Positions 27,173 through 36,050 are shown, counted from the stretch's first letter. The stretch: 64,000 nt of DNA from Treponema sp. (GCA_009777995.1 WRKT01000006.1:62001-126000), one strand, 5' to 3'. Notes: generated by a model not told the origin, from the letters alone. Made by a program: numbers and translations.

Positions 27173-27349
27173 TTATCTGAAAGCTCCAAAAACCCATCCA
27201 AGGAAGAGAAGAGCTCCAATAAAAATAAGGAAGTACGGAGCGTAAACTAAAACTGCTGCTAAAAACATTGCAGGAAGGTCTCCCTTCTCCAAATCCAGCT
27301 CTTCCTCAGCCCTGTTCTTTTTCCTTGAGAATATCTTTTTCAAGAACAT
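27173..27349 (-). CDS. 58-residue membrane protein at the end of opp2 (unknown)
   Basis: A small ORF on the minus strand that begins 5 nt after the oppF2 stop. It has a strongly basic start (MFLKKIFSRKKNR), an acidic stretch (AEEELDLEKGD), then one long hydrophobic segment (about residues 27-56, ending in GWVFGAFR). This looks like a single-pass or re-entrant membrane miniprotein with a cytoplasmic basic tail. Its position, immediate spacing and normal codon use support it as a real gene of the opp2 operon. The next gene starts 20 nt later. Could be a transporter-associated small subunit; no family is known to me. Confidence 0.6.
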   Translation of the reverse strand: MFLKKIFSRKKNRAEEELDLEKGDLPAMFLAAVLVYAPYFLIFIGALLFLGWVFGAFR

Positions 27350-27354
27350 TATAT

Positions 27355-28920
27355 CTAACCCAACTTATGATGACAAGCTACAAAATGCCCCGGTACTGCC
27401 TCAATTAGATCAGGCGTCAATTCCTTGCAAATGTCAGTAACATAGGGGCAACGGGTATGGAATTTGCATCCGGTCGGAGGTCGAATCGGGCTTGGTATAT
27501 CGCCTTCCAGAATCACCTCTTCCCTCGACTGGTCGGGGTCCGTTGTCGGTATGGCCTTAAGCAGAGCTTCGGTGTACGGGTGGCGGGGCTGACGGAACAT
27601 ATCCTCTGTTCTTGCAAGCTCAACTATATTGCCAAGATACATAACCCCAATACGATCACAGATATACTTTATTACGGACATATCATGGGAAATGAAGAGA
27701 TATGTAAGCTTGTCTTTTTCTTTCAGGTCTGAAAGCAGGTTCAAAATCTGTGACTGTATGGATACGTCCAAGGCCGACACCGGCTCATCGCAGACAACGA
27801 ACTTGGGATAAACTGCAAGAGAGCGGGCTATTCCGATTCGTTGGCGCTGTCCGCCCGAAAATTGGTGGGGATACCTGTGTATCATATAGTCTGCCAAGCC
27901 GCAGTTCTTCATGACCTTCTTTATATGGTCAAACATATTCTCGTTAGTTTTTGTGAAAAAGTTCTGAGCTAAAAGGCCTTCTCCTATAATCTGCCCGACA
28001 GTCATTCTCGGATTTAAAGAGGAATACGGATCTTGAAAAATAATTTGCATTTCCTTGCGTAAGGCTCGAATCTCTTTATACCTTAGCCGTGCAAGGTCTA
28101 TGCCGCCATCCCTGAACGCTTCCAGAGTTTTAAAGTTAGGATCACCTTGCATACTATTGCGAAGCTTCTCGATTTCTCCGTATTTTTGCTTTATCACCTG
28201 ATCTTTTTCGGCTATTTGAACTTCGAGGTCTGCAATTGCAGCTTCATATTTTCCTCTGTTGTTAGTATTTGTAAGTTTTAACCTGTTCTTATCTACCCTT
28301 GCGTTTAATTTATTTCTCTCCCTTACAACTTTCTCGTATTCCGAATATGCCATCTGCACAGCTTCGACATCTTTAGAAAGCATTAACCCGCCTAAAACTT
28401 GTGCAATGGCAAGGAACTCATCTTCGGTGAGCTTTTTTGCCTGAGCGTAATTTTCCATGGTGCTGAATAATTGCTTGTCTGTTTTATCGGATTGCTTTTT
28501 TATTGCTTCCAAGGTTACAGACAGTGCTTCTGTTTTTTCGTTCTGTCTTACGAGTTCATTCAGCAATGCAGGGAGCCTTGCAACAGTCTTACCAAGGTAA
28601 ACCGGAGCAACTGAGTCAAGTGAGCGTCCGAAGTATATGGTCTTGCCGTAAGTCTGCTGGTATAGCTGCAGAATGGTACGCCCGAATGTAGACTTACCGC
28701 AGCCGCTCTCACCTACAAGGCCCAATGTTTCGCCCTCGTAAATATCCATCGATATGCCATCGTTTGCACGGACAAAAAGGTTCTTCTTCCCCTTAACAGG
28801 GAAATATTGTTTCAGATTCCTTACCCTTAGTAAAACATTTTTCTCATCCGTTTGAGGAGCCGAATAATCTATAGAGTCTGCAATCTTTAATGCGGTTTTT
28901 GTAAGTTGATTATAGTCCAC
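27355..28920 (-). CDS. oppF: Oligopeptide ABC ATPase OppF (system 2) with large internal insertion
   Basis: A 521-residue OppF-type ATPase, against about 320 for the opp1 copy. Walker A GESGCGKST is at 70-78, but the Q-loop FQDPYSSLNP comes at about 295-304, some 215 residues later instead of about 45. The intervening stretch (roughly 101-285) is predicted helical and coiled-coil, rich in Glu, Lys, Asn and Gln (for example EKVVRERNKLNARVDKNRL). The rest is normal: signature FSGGQRQ (354-360), Walker B VVCDEP (375-380), FISHD, and the HPYTEALLKAIPTTDP tail with CKFHTRC, CKEL and ACHH cysteines intact. The insertion sits in the arm region between Walker A and the Q-loop, close to where ATPases contact permeases. 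It overlaps oppD2 by 11 nt. Confidence 0.92.
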   Translation of the reverse strand: MDYNQLTKTALKIADSIDYSAPQTDEKNVLLRVRNLKQYFPVKGKKNLFVRANDGISMDIYEGETLGLVGESGCGKSTFGRTILQLYQQTYGKTIYFGRSLDSVAPVYLGKTVARLPALLNELVRQNEKTEALSVTLEAIKKQSDKTDKQLFSTMENYAQAKKLTEDEFLAIAQVLGGLMLSKDVEAVQMAYSEYEKVVRERNKLNARVDKNRLKLTNTNNRGKYEAAIADLEVQIAEKDQVIKQKYGEIEKLRNSMQGDPNFKTLEAFRDGGIDLARLRYKEIRALRKEMQIIFQDPYSSLNPRMTVGQIIGEGLLAQNFFTKTNENMFDHIKKVMKNCGLADYMIHRYPHQFSGGQRQRIGIARSLAVYPKFVVCDEPVSALDVSIQSQILNLLSDLKEKDKLTYLFISHDMSVIKYICDRIGVMYLGNIVELARTEDMFRQPRHPYTEALLKAIPTTDPDQSREEVILEGDIPSPIRPPTGCKFHTRCPYVTDICKELTPDLIEAVPGHFVACHHKLG

Positions 28921-29914
28921 TTGCTTCCTCCTTGGTTCTTTCTGCCTTGGATGGATAAAAACATCTTATTGTATGGTTAGGCGCAACTTCCTTTAGCTCA
29001 GGGTGATTTGTCTTGCAATTACTGTCTGCATACTTGCATCTTGGGGCAAATCTGCATCCGGCCGGAAGGGCAAGGGGGTGGGGAACGCTTCCCGGAATGG
29101 CATCAAGGCGTACACCTGCAGGAGTATCAAGCCTTGGTATTGAGTACATAAGTCCCTCCGTATAAGGATGAGACATTGAGTCGGCAGAAAAGATTGTGCG
29201 CTTTGGTGCCATTTCCACTACTTCGCCGCAGTACATTACAGCCACATCATCAGCCATTTGATTTATTACTGCAAGATCGTGGGTGATAAAAAGGATGGAT
29301 GTTCCCTTTTCCTTCTTTAGATCGTTCATTAGACGTAGTATCTGTGCCTGTATTGTAACATCAAGAGCAGTTGTCGGCTCATCGGCAATTAAGATGCTTG
29401 GTTTACAGGCAAGGGCCATTGCGATCATTACCCTCTGGCGCATTCCGCCTGAGAGCTGGAAGGGATACTGCTTTGCAACCGTTTCAGGATTGGGTATCTG
29501 TACATCTGACAGGATTTCTACAACCTTTGCATTAGCCTCAAGTTTGGTCATTCCCTGATGTATAATAAAGCTCTCTCCTATCTGCCGCTCTACGGTAAAA
29601 ACAGGATTTAAGCTTGTCATCGGCTCCTGAAAGATAAAGGAAATCTTATTGCCTCTGATTTTATAGAGCTCTTCCAGAGGGGTCTTTACAAGGTCCTTCC
29701 CCTCGAAAAGGATTTCCCCCGAATGGATATAACCGTTTCCGTCCAGAATCCTCAAGACGCTCATTGCGGAAACTGACTTTCCGCTTCCGCTTTCTCCGAC
29801 TATACCGAGGGTGCGGCCGGCATCAATTGAGTATGAAACACCGTCTACACCCCTGACTGTACCACGTTTGGTGGTAAAATATGTATGTACGTTTTTCAGC
29901 TCAAGCAAGGGCAT
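28910..29914 (-). CDS. oppD: Oligopeptide ABC transporter ATPase OppD (system 2)
   Basis: A 334-residue ABC ATPase with Walker A GESGSGKSV, Q-loop FQEPMTSLNP, signature LSGGMRQ, Walker B ILIADEPTTALD, FITHDLA, and the HPYTEGLMYSIPRLD extension. The C-terminal cysteine motif (CRFAPRC, then DSNC and a final Cys in RCFYP) is complete; in related OppD proteins these four Cys hold a [4Fe-4S] cluster. It follows oppC2 after 7 nt and overlaps oppF2. No insertion is present in this subunit. Confidence 0.95.
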   Translation of the reverse strand: MPLLELKNVHTYFTTKRGTVRGVDGVSYSIDAGRTLGIVGESGSGKSVSAMSVLRILDGNGYIHSGEILFEGKDLVKTPLEELYKIRGNKISFIFQEPMTSLNPVFTVERQIGESFIIHQGMTKLEANAKVVEILSDVQIPNPETVAKQYPFQLSGGMRQRVMIAMALACKPSILIADEPTTALDVTIQAQILRLMNDLKKEKGTSILFITHDLAVINQMADDVAVMYCGEVVEMAPKRTIFSADSMSHPYTEGLMYSIPRLDTPAGVRLDAIPGSVPHPLALPAGCRFAPRCKYADSNCKTNHPELKEVAPNHTIRCFYPSKAERTKEEASGL

Positions 29915-29921
29915 TTTTCAC

Positions 29922-31676
29922 CTACCTGTCGTTTGATTTCGGGTCAATTGCATCGCGTAGGGCATCGCCTATCATACTTATGCTAATAACCGCAAAGCTT
30001 AAGGTTAAAGCAGGAAATACCCAGCGCCACCAGTGAAAACGTATGTCGGTGGAGCGTAAGCCCTGCAGCATATTGCCCCAAGAGGGCCTTGGCTCGTTGA
30101 TTCCGAAGCCGAGGAACGAAAGGGATGCTTCGAAGAGCATGATGACTGCAAGGCTGAGGAGTATTTGTACCAGAATTACGGGGAGTATATTTGGGAGTAT
30201 ATGTTTGAAAATTATTACTCTTTCTTTTACACCCATTGCCTTTGCTGCCGTTACAAAGTCCTTCTCCCTTTCTACAAGTATGTTTGCCCTTGTTAAACGT
30301 GCAAGGAAGGACCAGCTAAGGCATCCCCATATCAACATTATAAGGATTAAGCGCATATGTTCTTCCAAACTATGTCCTATTGCATAGGACAGAACTATGG
30401 CAAGGGGTAGAAATGGAATGGCATTTACAATTTCTGCAAAACGCATTAAAACCAGGTCTACCTTGCCAAGGAAGTATCCTGAAATGCCTCCAATAATAAT
30501 TCCGATAAAGCTTGCAATAATTACGCCGATTGCCCCAATTGTTAGCGATATTTTACCGCCTTCAAGGGTACGGCGGAAAACATTACGCCCGTAATGATCC
30601 GTTCCCATTAAATAACCGGTTAAGCCCCAGGTATGTACATTTCCTTCCGAATCAATTGCATAATTCTGATAATACCCTGAGTGAACAGATATTATATTCG
30701 AAAGATTTGGCGTATTTGTCTGCCTATAATTATTTCGTCCCCAGGAGACTACTGAGCCGTCATCAAGGGATGCAGAAAAATGCCAGGCCCCTGCCGAAAT
30801 CGATCTTACCCTGCCCTGGATCTCCTGTGGTATATTATCAACCCCATGATCTCCAACCCCCCAGGTGACCACTGTGCCGTCTGTCAGCAGGGCCAAGCCG
30901 TCCCTGTTAGTTGCAGCCACATCCACAACACGCCCCTGTATCTGACGAGGTATGTCTGTAATAATTTGGATACTTCTATTGGAAAGGGCATATAGGTTCC
31001 TATCATAAGAAATAACAAAGGCAGTTGCATCCATCAGCAAGACCCTCTGTACTTGCCCTTCGAATAATTCAGGCCTTACATCTACAAAGTTTCTATTACC
31101 CCATACATGTATTTCACCTGTATTATCCACCGCAATAGAAATTTGGTTTCCTGCTTCTATGTAGACTATATTGGCTCTCTGCACTTCAGGGGGAACAGGG
31201 GCGAGCCTCAGCCTATCATTACCCCAGGTAAAGACATTCCCCCTATCATTTAATGCAAGGATGTGATCAAGTCCCACAGAGAGCATTGTGATATTGCCCA
31301 TATTTTCGGGAATGCTTAAGAGCCTTTCGTTTGTGGGATTCCCCCAGATATACACATTATTGTTTAAATCAACCCCTGCGCCAAAGGAGTTCCCTACATC
31401 AATTATTTTTGCATTATTCCTTAATTCTCTCGGGACCTTCATTAGGCCAAGGCCCGGGCGTATATGCTGTTGAGAGGAGTCGGCGAAGTTTACATCAAGG
31501 GGATAAAATATGGGAAGAATGAAGCAAAGTGAAAAAATCAGAATGAAAATTATCATGCCTGTTAAAGCAGTTTTCTTCCCAAGGAAGTTTTTTAAAGCAG
31601 TTCGTCCCGGACTTTGTATCAGTTCTTCCTCAATAATAGAGTTGGTTTCTTCCATAATCTCGTTTTTATCGGACAT
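29922..31676 (-). CDS. oppC: OppC permease (system 2) carrying a seven-repeat RCC1 beta-propeller
   Basis: A 584-residue protein, against 300-380 for OppC. TM1 lies at about residues 38-58. Between TM1 and the standard GTDHYGRNVFRRTLEGGKISLTI entry to the permease core (358-380) there are about 265 residues of RCC1-like repeats. Seven units end in a WG-type strand: 94-112, 134-152, 175-193, 215-232 (degenerate), 254-273, 295-313 and 333-351, enough for a closed seven-bladed propeller. By the known OppC topology this loop faces the periplasm, where it could meet OppA2, peptide or peptidoglycan. The core then shows AAKAMGVKERVIIFKHILPN (EAA loop). There is no frameshift or stop, so the fusion is intact. 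Spacing to oppB2 (12 nt) and oppD2 (7 nt) fits one operon. Confidence 0.93.
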   Translation of the reverse strand: MSDKNEIMEETNSIIEEELIQSPGRTALKNFLGKKTALTGMIIFILIFSLCFILPIFYPLDVNFADSSQQHIRPGLGLMKVPRELRNNAKIIDVGNSFGAGVDLNNNVYIWGNPTNERLLSIPENMGNITMLSVGLDHILALNDRGNVFTWGNDRLRLAPVPPEVQRANIVYIEAGNQISIAVDNTGEIHVWGNRNFVDVRPELFEGQVQRVLLMDATAFVISYDRNLYALSNRSIQIITDIPRQIQGRVVDVAATNRDGLALLTDGTVVTWGVGDHGVDNIPQEIQGRVRSISAGAWHFSASLDDGSVVSWGRNNYRQTNTPNLSNIISVHSGYYQNYAIDSEGNVHTWGLTGYLMGTDHYGRNVFRRTLEGGKISLTIGAIGVIIASFIGIIIGGISGYFLGKVDLVLMRFAEIVNAIPFLPLAIVLSYAIGHSLEEHMRLILIMLIWGCLSWSFLARLTRANILVEREKDFVTAAKAMGVKERVIIFKHILPNILPVILVQILLSLAVIMLFEASLSFLGFGINEPRPSWGNMLQGLRSTDIRFHWWRWVFPALTLSFAVISISMIGDALRDAIDPKSNDR

Positions 31677-31688
31677 TTTAACCTCCCC

Positions 31689-32672
31689 TTAATTAAACTT
31701 TGCTCTTGGGTCAACAAAAGTATAGGCAATATCCATAAGAAGGTTTGCCAGAAGTGCTAATGTCACATAGAAGAGGAGCATGGTAAAGGTGACACTGAAA
31801 TCTCTATTACGCAGACCGTCCAACATAATCGATCCCATGCCGGGCCAGGAGAAGACACTTTCTGTAATCATGGAACCACTGAAAAGACCGACCGTCCATC
31901 CTATTGTTATATTTACAAGGGGAATTAAAGAGTTGCGGAAGGCATGGGAGTAAATAACAACCTTCTCCCTTACACCCTTAGCTCTGGCTGTGCGTACATA
32001 GTCCTGCCGCATTGCTTCTATCATACCGCTGCGTACATAGCGGGTAATGGATGCGAGGCTTGAGAAAACCAGGGTCATAACAGGTAAAACCATATACCTC
32101 CCCTGATCCATAAACCTTGCAAAACCTGTTCCCTGGAATCCTACTGTACCTGCACCCGATATTGGCAAGACCCCTAAGAGCACTCCAAAAACCAAGATGA
32201 AGAGAATACCCCAAATAAAGGTTGGCACACTAACCCCCACGATAGTCCCTACCTGGACGGCACTGTCAACAGTACTGCCCTTCCTGACCGCCGTAAAAAT
32301 ACCCAGGGGTATTGTGATAAGAAAGACAAAGAACATCACAAAGACACTGAGTTTAATGGTATTTGCCATAGCAGGTCTGACCAAATCTATTACTGCTATG
32401 TGATACGTTATTGAGCGGCCAAAATCGAAAGTGAGTACATTTCGCATCCAGATTAAGTATTGGATGGGCACTGCGCGATCCAATGCCAATTCGATGCGGG
32501 CCAGCTCAATGGCCTCATGCCACTCTGCAGGGGACATGCCCGGCTGGATTGCTCCAACCTGCATCATGGCTCGGTCGCCCGGGACCATTTGGTAAACTGC
32601 AAATATGATTATTGAGACGACGAAGAAAACGAAGACCAGGTACACCAATCTTTTAAGCAAGTGCTTTAACAT
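31689..32672 (-). CDS. oppB: Oligopeptide ABC transporter permease OppB (system 2)
   Basis: A 327-residue OppB permease. N-terminal TM1 (LKRLVYLVFVFFVVSIIIFAV) and the QMVPGDRAMM motif are typical. The EAA loop is YVRTARAKGVREKVVIYSHAFRNS, and about six helices are visible. It has no insertion, unlike OppC2 and OppF2. Tandem hairpins lie upstream, between oppA2 and this gene, so expression is probably set by read-through. It forms the channel with OppC2. Confidence 0.95.
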   Translation of the reverse strand: MLKHLLKRLVYLVFVFFVVSIIIFAVYQMVPGDRAMMQVGAIQPGMSPAEWHEAIELARIELALDRAVPIQYLIWMRNVLTFDFGRSITYHIAVIDLVRPAMANTIKLSVFVMFFVFLITIPLGIFTAVRKGSTVDSAVQVGTIVGVSVPTFIWGILFILVFGVLLGVLPISGAGTVGFQGTGFARFMDQGRYMVLPVMTLVFSSLASITRYVRSGMIEAMRQDYVRTARAKGVREKVVIYSHAFRNSLIPLVNITIGWTVGLFSGSMITESVFSWPGMGSIMLDGLRNRDFSVTFTMLLFYVTLALLANLLMDIAYTFVDPRAKFN

Positions 32673-32687
32673 GGATGGCTCCTATGG

Positions 32688-32709
32688 CCAATGGCCTAAA
32701 GGCCATTGG
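32688..32709 (-). promoter_or_regulatory. Intercistronic hairpin 2 between oppA2 and oppB2
   Basis: A perfect 9-bp stem (32688-32696 with 32701-32709) and a 4-nt loop. It is the second of two hairpins met by RNA polymerase coming from oppA2, about 15 nt before the oppB2 start codon, so it could also mask the ribosome-binding region. Confidence 0.7.
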
Positions 32710-32718
32710 ATAAAAGAG

Positions 32719-32742
32719 ACAGGGCCTTAGGAAAGGCCCTGT
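32719..32742 (-). promoter_or_regulatory. Intercistronic hairpin 1 after oppA2
   Basis: A perfect 10-bp stem (32719-32728 with 32733-32742) and a 4-nt loop, 22 nt after the oppA2 stop. The downstream tract on the minus strand is CTCTTTTA, so it is at best a leaky terminator. Same position as the hairpin in opp1. Confidence 0.75.
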
Positions 32743-32764
32743 TTGTTAAATTATTCCGGAAGTT

Positions 32765-34660
32765 TTATCTTAAATTTGCCCAAAGGATTGACTGCCGCCA
32801 AGCGCTAAAGGGAGTAGGGTTATAGTTTGCTAAATTTGCAGGGTGGAAGTCAAAGTACTCATCTGAGTAGAGGGGTAATTGCGGGAGAACAGCATTCCAA
32901 TGAACCTGGAAGTCAAGCCAGCGCCTATCCCATTCGGCAGTGTCGCCGGGAGGAACAGTTCTTAATGCAACTGCAAGCCCGTGAAGTACAGGATCGTTCA
33001 TATAGGTTGTGTTCGATGTTCCAAGGTATGCATCATCCGGGTTAAAGGTGTCCCATGGTGCAAAAAGAGGTGTGGCCCAGGAAGTAGCAAGGTTGAACAT
33101 GCTATACTCTGTAACCCTTGCGGCCATTTCCCTCTGTAGAGTTGGGAAGTCCCCTGAGGTTTGATTGATAATAATGCCTACTCTGGCAGCTTCAGGTACG
33201 ATAAGGGCGGCAATAAGGTCTGCTACCCTATTATCTACTGTTGCAAACCAGTTAATAATCAATGGTTCAAGTGCTCCTTGAGCATTTCTTCTATGCCTTG
33301 GGAGTCCTGAGCCGACAACATAGGGTCCGCCATCTGCATTTAAGGTCCAGCCGTCACCAACAAGGAGCTCTGTGGCTCTTGCAGGGTTAAAATGGTATTG
33401 GATTATTCGGTTATACAGGGTTCGGCTATTCCTCTGATACTCTTGGAATGCTAAACCGTACATACCGTGACCGACTGCACCGTAGCCGAAGGTAAACTGA
33501 CGTGCAAATTCTTCACGATCTGCGATAAATGCAATTGCCTGGCGTACAGGCTGTCTTGATGTTGGGCTAAAATCGTGGCGGAAATGTATGTGACCATAAC
33601 CTGCCCTTAGATATGTGGCATAAGAAACGCCGCTATTTGCAACCTCTGAAATGTCTAGAAGAGGATCAACATTCTGACCGCCTATACCTGCAAGGAAGTT
33701 CACCTGATCTGTGGCAAACATGTCTACCTGTACGGGCTGCGGAGTATGCTGAACGGTAATTCGTTGAATTTGAGGTTTATGTCCGTCGTAAAGAGCTTTG
33801 AAGTTTGGATTTAAATCCAGCACAGCAGAGCTTGTGATGGTATCGAAGTTGGTAACCACATAGGGCCCTGAGAATACGGTGGGTTGCCACCTCTGGCCGG
33901 TCTGCGGATCGTCTACCGAGCGGCGAATAAGGTCAATATTATAGTTATCGCTCAATCGTGCTCCCTGAGGAGTATCAATTACGGTTACTCCGGGCATCCA
34001 GACATGAATCGGATAGGGCCAAACATCAATATAGGTCATCTCAAAGAAGTAGGGGAAGTTCGGATTCCCTGAAGCATCTGTTGCCGCAATGGTAATGCTG
34101 AATGTATAGTTATCATACATTCGCAGTCCCCTAAAATGCCTTGGAGCTGTATCTCCTGCTGCCCTTACGGCCGAAAATTCAGGATGACCAAGTATCCTGT
34201 TTCCGCCTGTGGCGGCCGCTCCCAGCTCCCTCCATTCCGGAGAGTTATGCATCAGGGTAGAGCCTATAAAGTCGGCGGCTGTAATTGGGTTGCCGTCAGA
34301 CCAGCGCAGGTCTCTGTGCAATTCGATCCTATAGGTTCTCGACCCGTCAGGGTTGTTTGTAATTGTATGGTTCGACACTACCTGCGGGTTAATGATCCAC
34401 TGTTCATCTCTTGTGAATGCAATGGGACTCATATGCCCTCTGGTAAGGTTAATAATGTCGTTATTTACCGCATTATTACCTGCGGGCCAACCCGTATGGA
34501 GCCAGTTCACCATCTGTGTAGTGCTCCCGAAATTGATCTGAGTCGCGCCTCCCTGAACAGCGTCTGCTTGTTGAGCACCTCTGTCCCCCGGGCAACTTGT
34601 AAAAAGTACCAAAAGAATGATCGATAGCACAATGGCTATTATCCCACCTGTTCTCTTCAT
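32765..34660 (-). CDS. oppA: Oligopeptide-binding lipoprotein OppA (system 2)
   Basis: A 631-residue family 5 solute-binding protein. The signal peptide ends in a lipobox FTSC (Cys23). Core blocks of the family are visible: LHRDLRWSDGNPITAADFIGS and RQAIAFIADREEFARQF. AGGAGG lies 8 nt before the ATG. The sequence is clearly divergent from OppA1, so the two importers probably see different peptides. It is the first gene of opp2, which is arranged A-B-C-D-F as in opp1. Confidence 0.95.
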   Translation of the reverse strand: MKRTGGIIAIVLSIILLVLFTSCPGDRGAQQADAVQGGATQINFGSTTQMVNWLHTGWPAGNNAVNNDIINLTRGHMSPIAFTRDEQWIINPQVVSNHTITNNPDGSRTYRIELHRDLRWSDGNPITAADFIGSTLMHNSPEWRELGAAATGGNRILGHPEFSAVRAAGDTAPRHFRGLRMYDNYTFSITIAATDASGNPNFPYFFEMTYIDVWPYPIHVWMPGVTVIDTPQGARLSDNYNIDLIRRSVDDPQTGQRWQPTVFSGPYVVTNFDTITSSAVLDLNPNFKALYDGHKPQIQRITVQHTPQPVQVDMFATDQVNFLAGIGGQNVDPLLDISEVANSGVSYATYLRAGYGHIHFRHDFSPTSRQPVRQAIAFIADREEFARQFTFGYGAVGHGMYGLAFQEYQRNSRTLYNRIIQYHFNPARATELLVGDGWTLNADGGPYVVGSGLPRHRRNAQGALEPLIINWFATVDNRVADLIAALIVPEAARVGIIINQTSGDFPTLQREMAARVTEYSMFNLATSWATPLFAPWDTFNPDDAYLGTSNTTYMNDPVLHGLAVALRTVPPGDTAEWDRRWLDFQVHWNAVLPQLPLYSDEYFDFHPANLANYNPTPFSAWRQSILWANLR

Positions 34661-34718
34661 TTCTTTATTCCTCCTGTTGGGGCTGTGATTATATAGCTCC
34701 CCATACTGTTAGCTATTA

Positions 34719-34748
34719 ATTGTCCTCTTACTGTATAGGAAATGTCAA
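34719..34748 (-). promoter_or_regulatory. Candidate promoter of opp2
   Basis: Minus strand: perfect TTGACA (34743-34748), an 18-nt spacer and GACAAT (34719-34724). The -10 is imperfect. A TATAAT also occurs nearer the gene but lacks a -35 at the right distance. Confidence 0.4.
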
Positions 34749-34847
34749 GTAAAATTTCGTAGCTATGCCATTCTGATTTACTAATTCCCCCATAAATGCT
34801 ACATTACTTCCATATTATTTTAAAAGGACACTCGAGTTTACCGGATT

Positions 34848-36050
34848 ATGTATAAAGTTCTTATGATCTTAGGGCTCCTTCTCCTCCCCGGCCCTGCCCG
34901 GGCTCAGATTGAAAGTCAGGCAGGCCGCTGGGAGATTCCAACCATTGTCTCAAGGGCAGCTGTTGTGATGGATGCAGAGACAGGTACAGTTATTTATTCC
35001 AAGAACCCCGACATGGAAATCCCCCCTGCTTCTCTTACAAAGTTAATGACCATGCATCTTGGCTTTAAGGAAATCTATGAGGGCAGGGCCTCCCTCGATG
35101 AAATGATAGAGCCCACAAGCGAAAGCTGGGCTGTAAATCAGCTCCCCCTTTCCTCTCTTATGCATCTCGGCCCTGCACAGAAACTAAGCCTTAGAGAACT
35201 ATTTCTGGGTCTTTCGATTTTCTCAGGTAACGATGCATCTGCCGCAGTGGCTCTGCGTTTTGCACCTACAGTGGAAGATTTTGTCGAAATGATGAATGTC
35301 GAATCAAGGGCCCTCGGACTTAGCAGGACTCGTTTTGCAGATGCCTCGGGATATTCTGAGCATAATATGACAACCGCAAGGGAATTCGCAGAATTTACCC
35401 GAATATATCTTAGAGAGCACCCTCAAAGCCTTGCAGAATTCCACTCCATAAGTGAGTTTACCTATCCGAAGTTTGAAAATTGGCTCGGGCCATTCGATGA
35501 AAACTCGATAATCCGAACACAGCGCAACCGTAATACCCTTGTCGGCAGGGTGGAAGGGGTTGACGGCCTTAAAACCGGCTCAATACCTGCCGCAGGATTC
35601 AATATTGCCCTTACGGCAGAGCGACTCGGGACCCGTTTTATTGCAATTATACTCGGTGCCCCGGCAGGCTGGGGGGGTGACAGGATTCGGGATTTAGACG
35701 GAGAAAGGCTTTTAGACTGGGCCTTCGATAATTATCATACAATTCGGCTCAGACTTGATGCTCCGGGGCCCGTCCGTGTATGGAAGGGGAGCAGATCTTC
35801 TATAAGCACTGCCTGGGGTGCACCTCTGGAATTTACCGCCTTGCTTGAAAGGGGTGCCGGTCTTAGCTGGCATATTGAAACCGAAAGAACTATTATTGCG
35901 CCTCTCCCTGCGGGAAGCCGCGTCGGAAACCTGCTTATTTACGATAGTTTGGGTGAATTGCGGCGAATCCCCCTAATAACAACTGCTGAAGTACAGAGGG
36001 GAAATTTCTTCAAGCGTTTTATTGATTCAATCAGGCTGTTCTTTAGATAG
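34848..36050 (+). CDS. dacF: D-alanyl-D-alanine carboxypeptidase (PBP5/DacF type)
   Basis: A 400-residue low-molecular-mass PBP that trims the terminal D-Ala from peptidoglycan stem peptides. An N-terminal signal peptide (residues 1-20, PARAQ cleavage) exports it. Catalytic motifs are S62-LTK, SGN at 126-128 and KTG at 242-244. A C-terminal beta-rich domain follows, and the very last residues (FFKRFIDSIRLFFR) form a basic amphipathic helix that would anchor it to the membrane surface, as in PBP5. The ribosome-binding site is poor. Its 3' end overlaps the convergent 59-residue ORF by 24 nt. Confidence 0.93.
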   Translation: MYKVLMILGLLLLPGPARAQIESQAGRWEIPTIVSRAAVVMDAETGTVIYSKNPDMEIPPASLTKLMTMHLGFKEIYEGRASLDEMIEPTSESWAVNQLPLSSLMHLGPAQKLSLRELFLGLSIFSGNDASAAVALRFAPTVEDFVEMMNVESRALGLSRTRFADASGYSEHNMTTAREFAEFTRIYLREHPQSLAEFHSISEFTYPKFENWLGPFDENSIIRTQRNRNTLVGRVEGVDGLKTGSIPAAGFNIALTAERLGTRFIAIILGAPAGWGGDRIRDLDGERLLDWAFDNYHTIRLRLDAPGPVRVWKGSRSSISTAWGAPLEFTALLERGAGLSWHIETERTIIAPLPAGSRVGNLLIYDSLGELRRIPLITTAEVQRGNFFKRFIDSIRLFFR

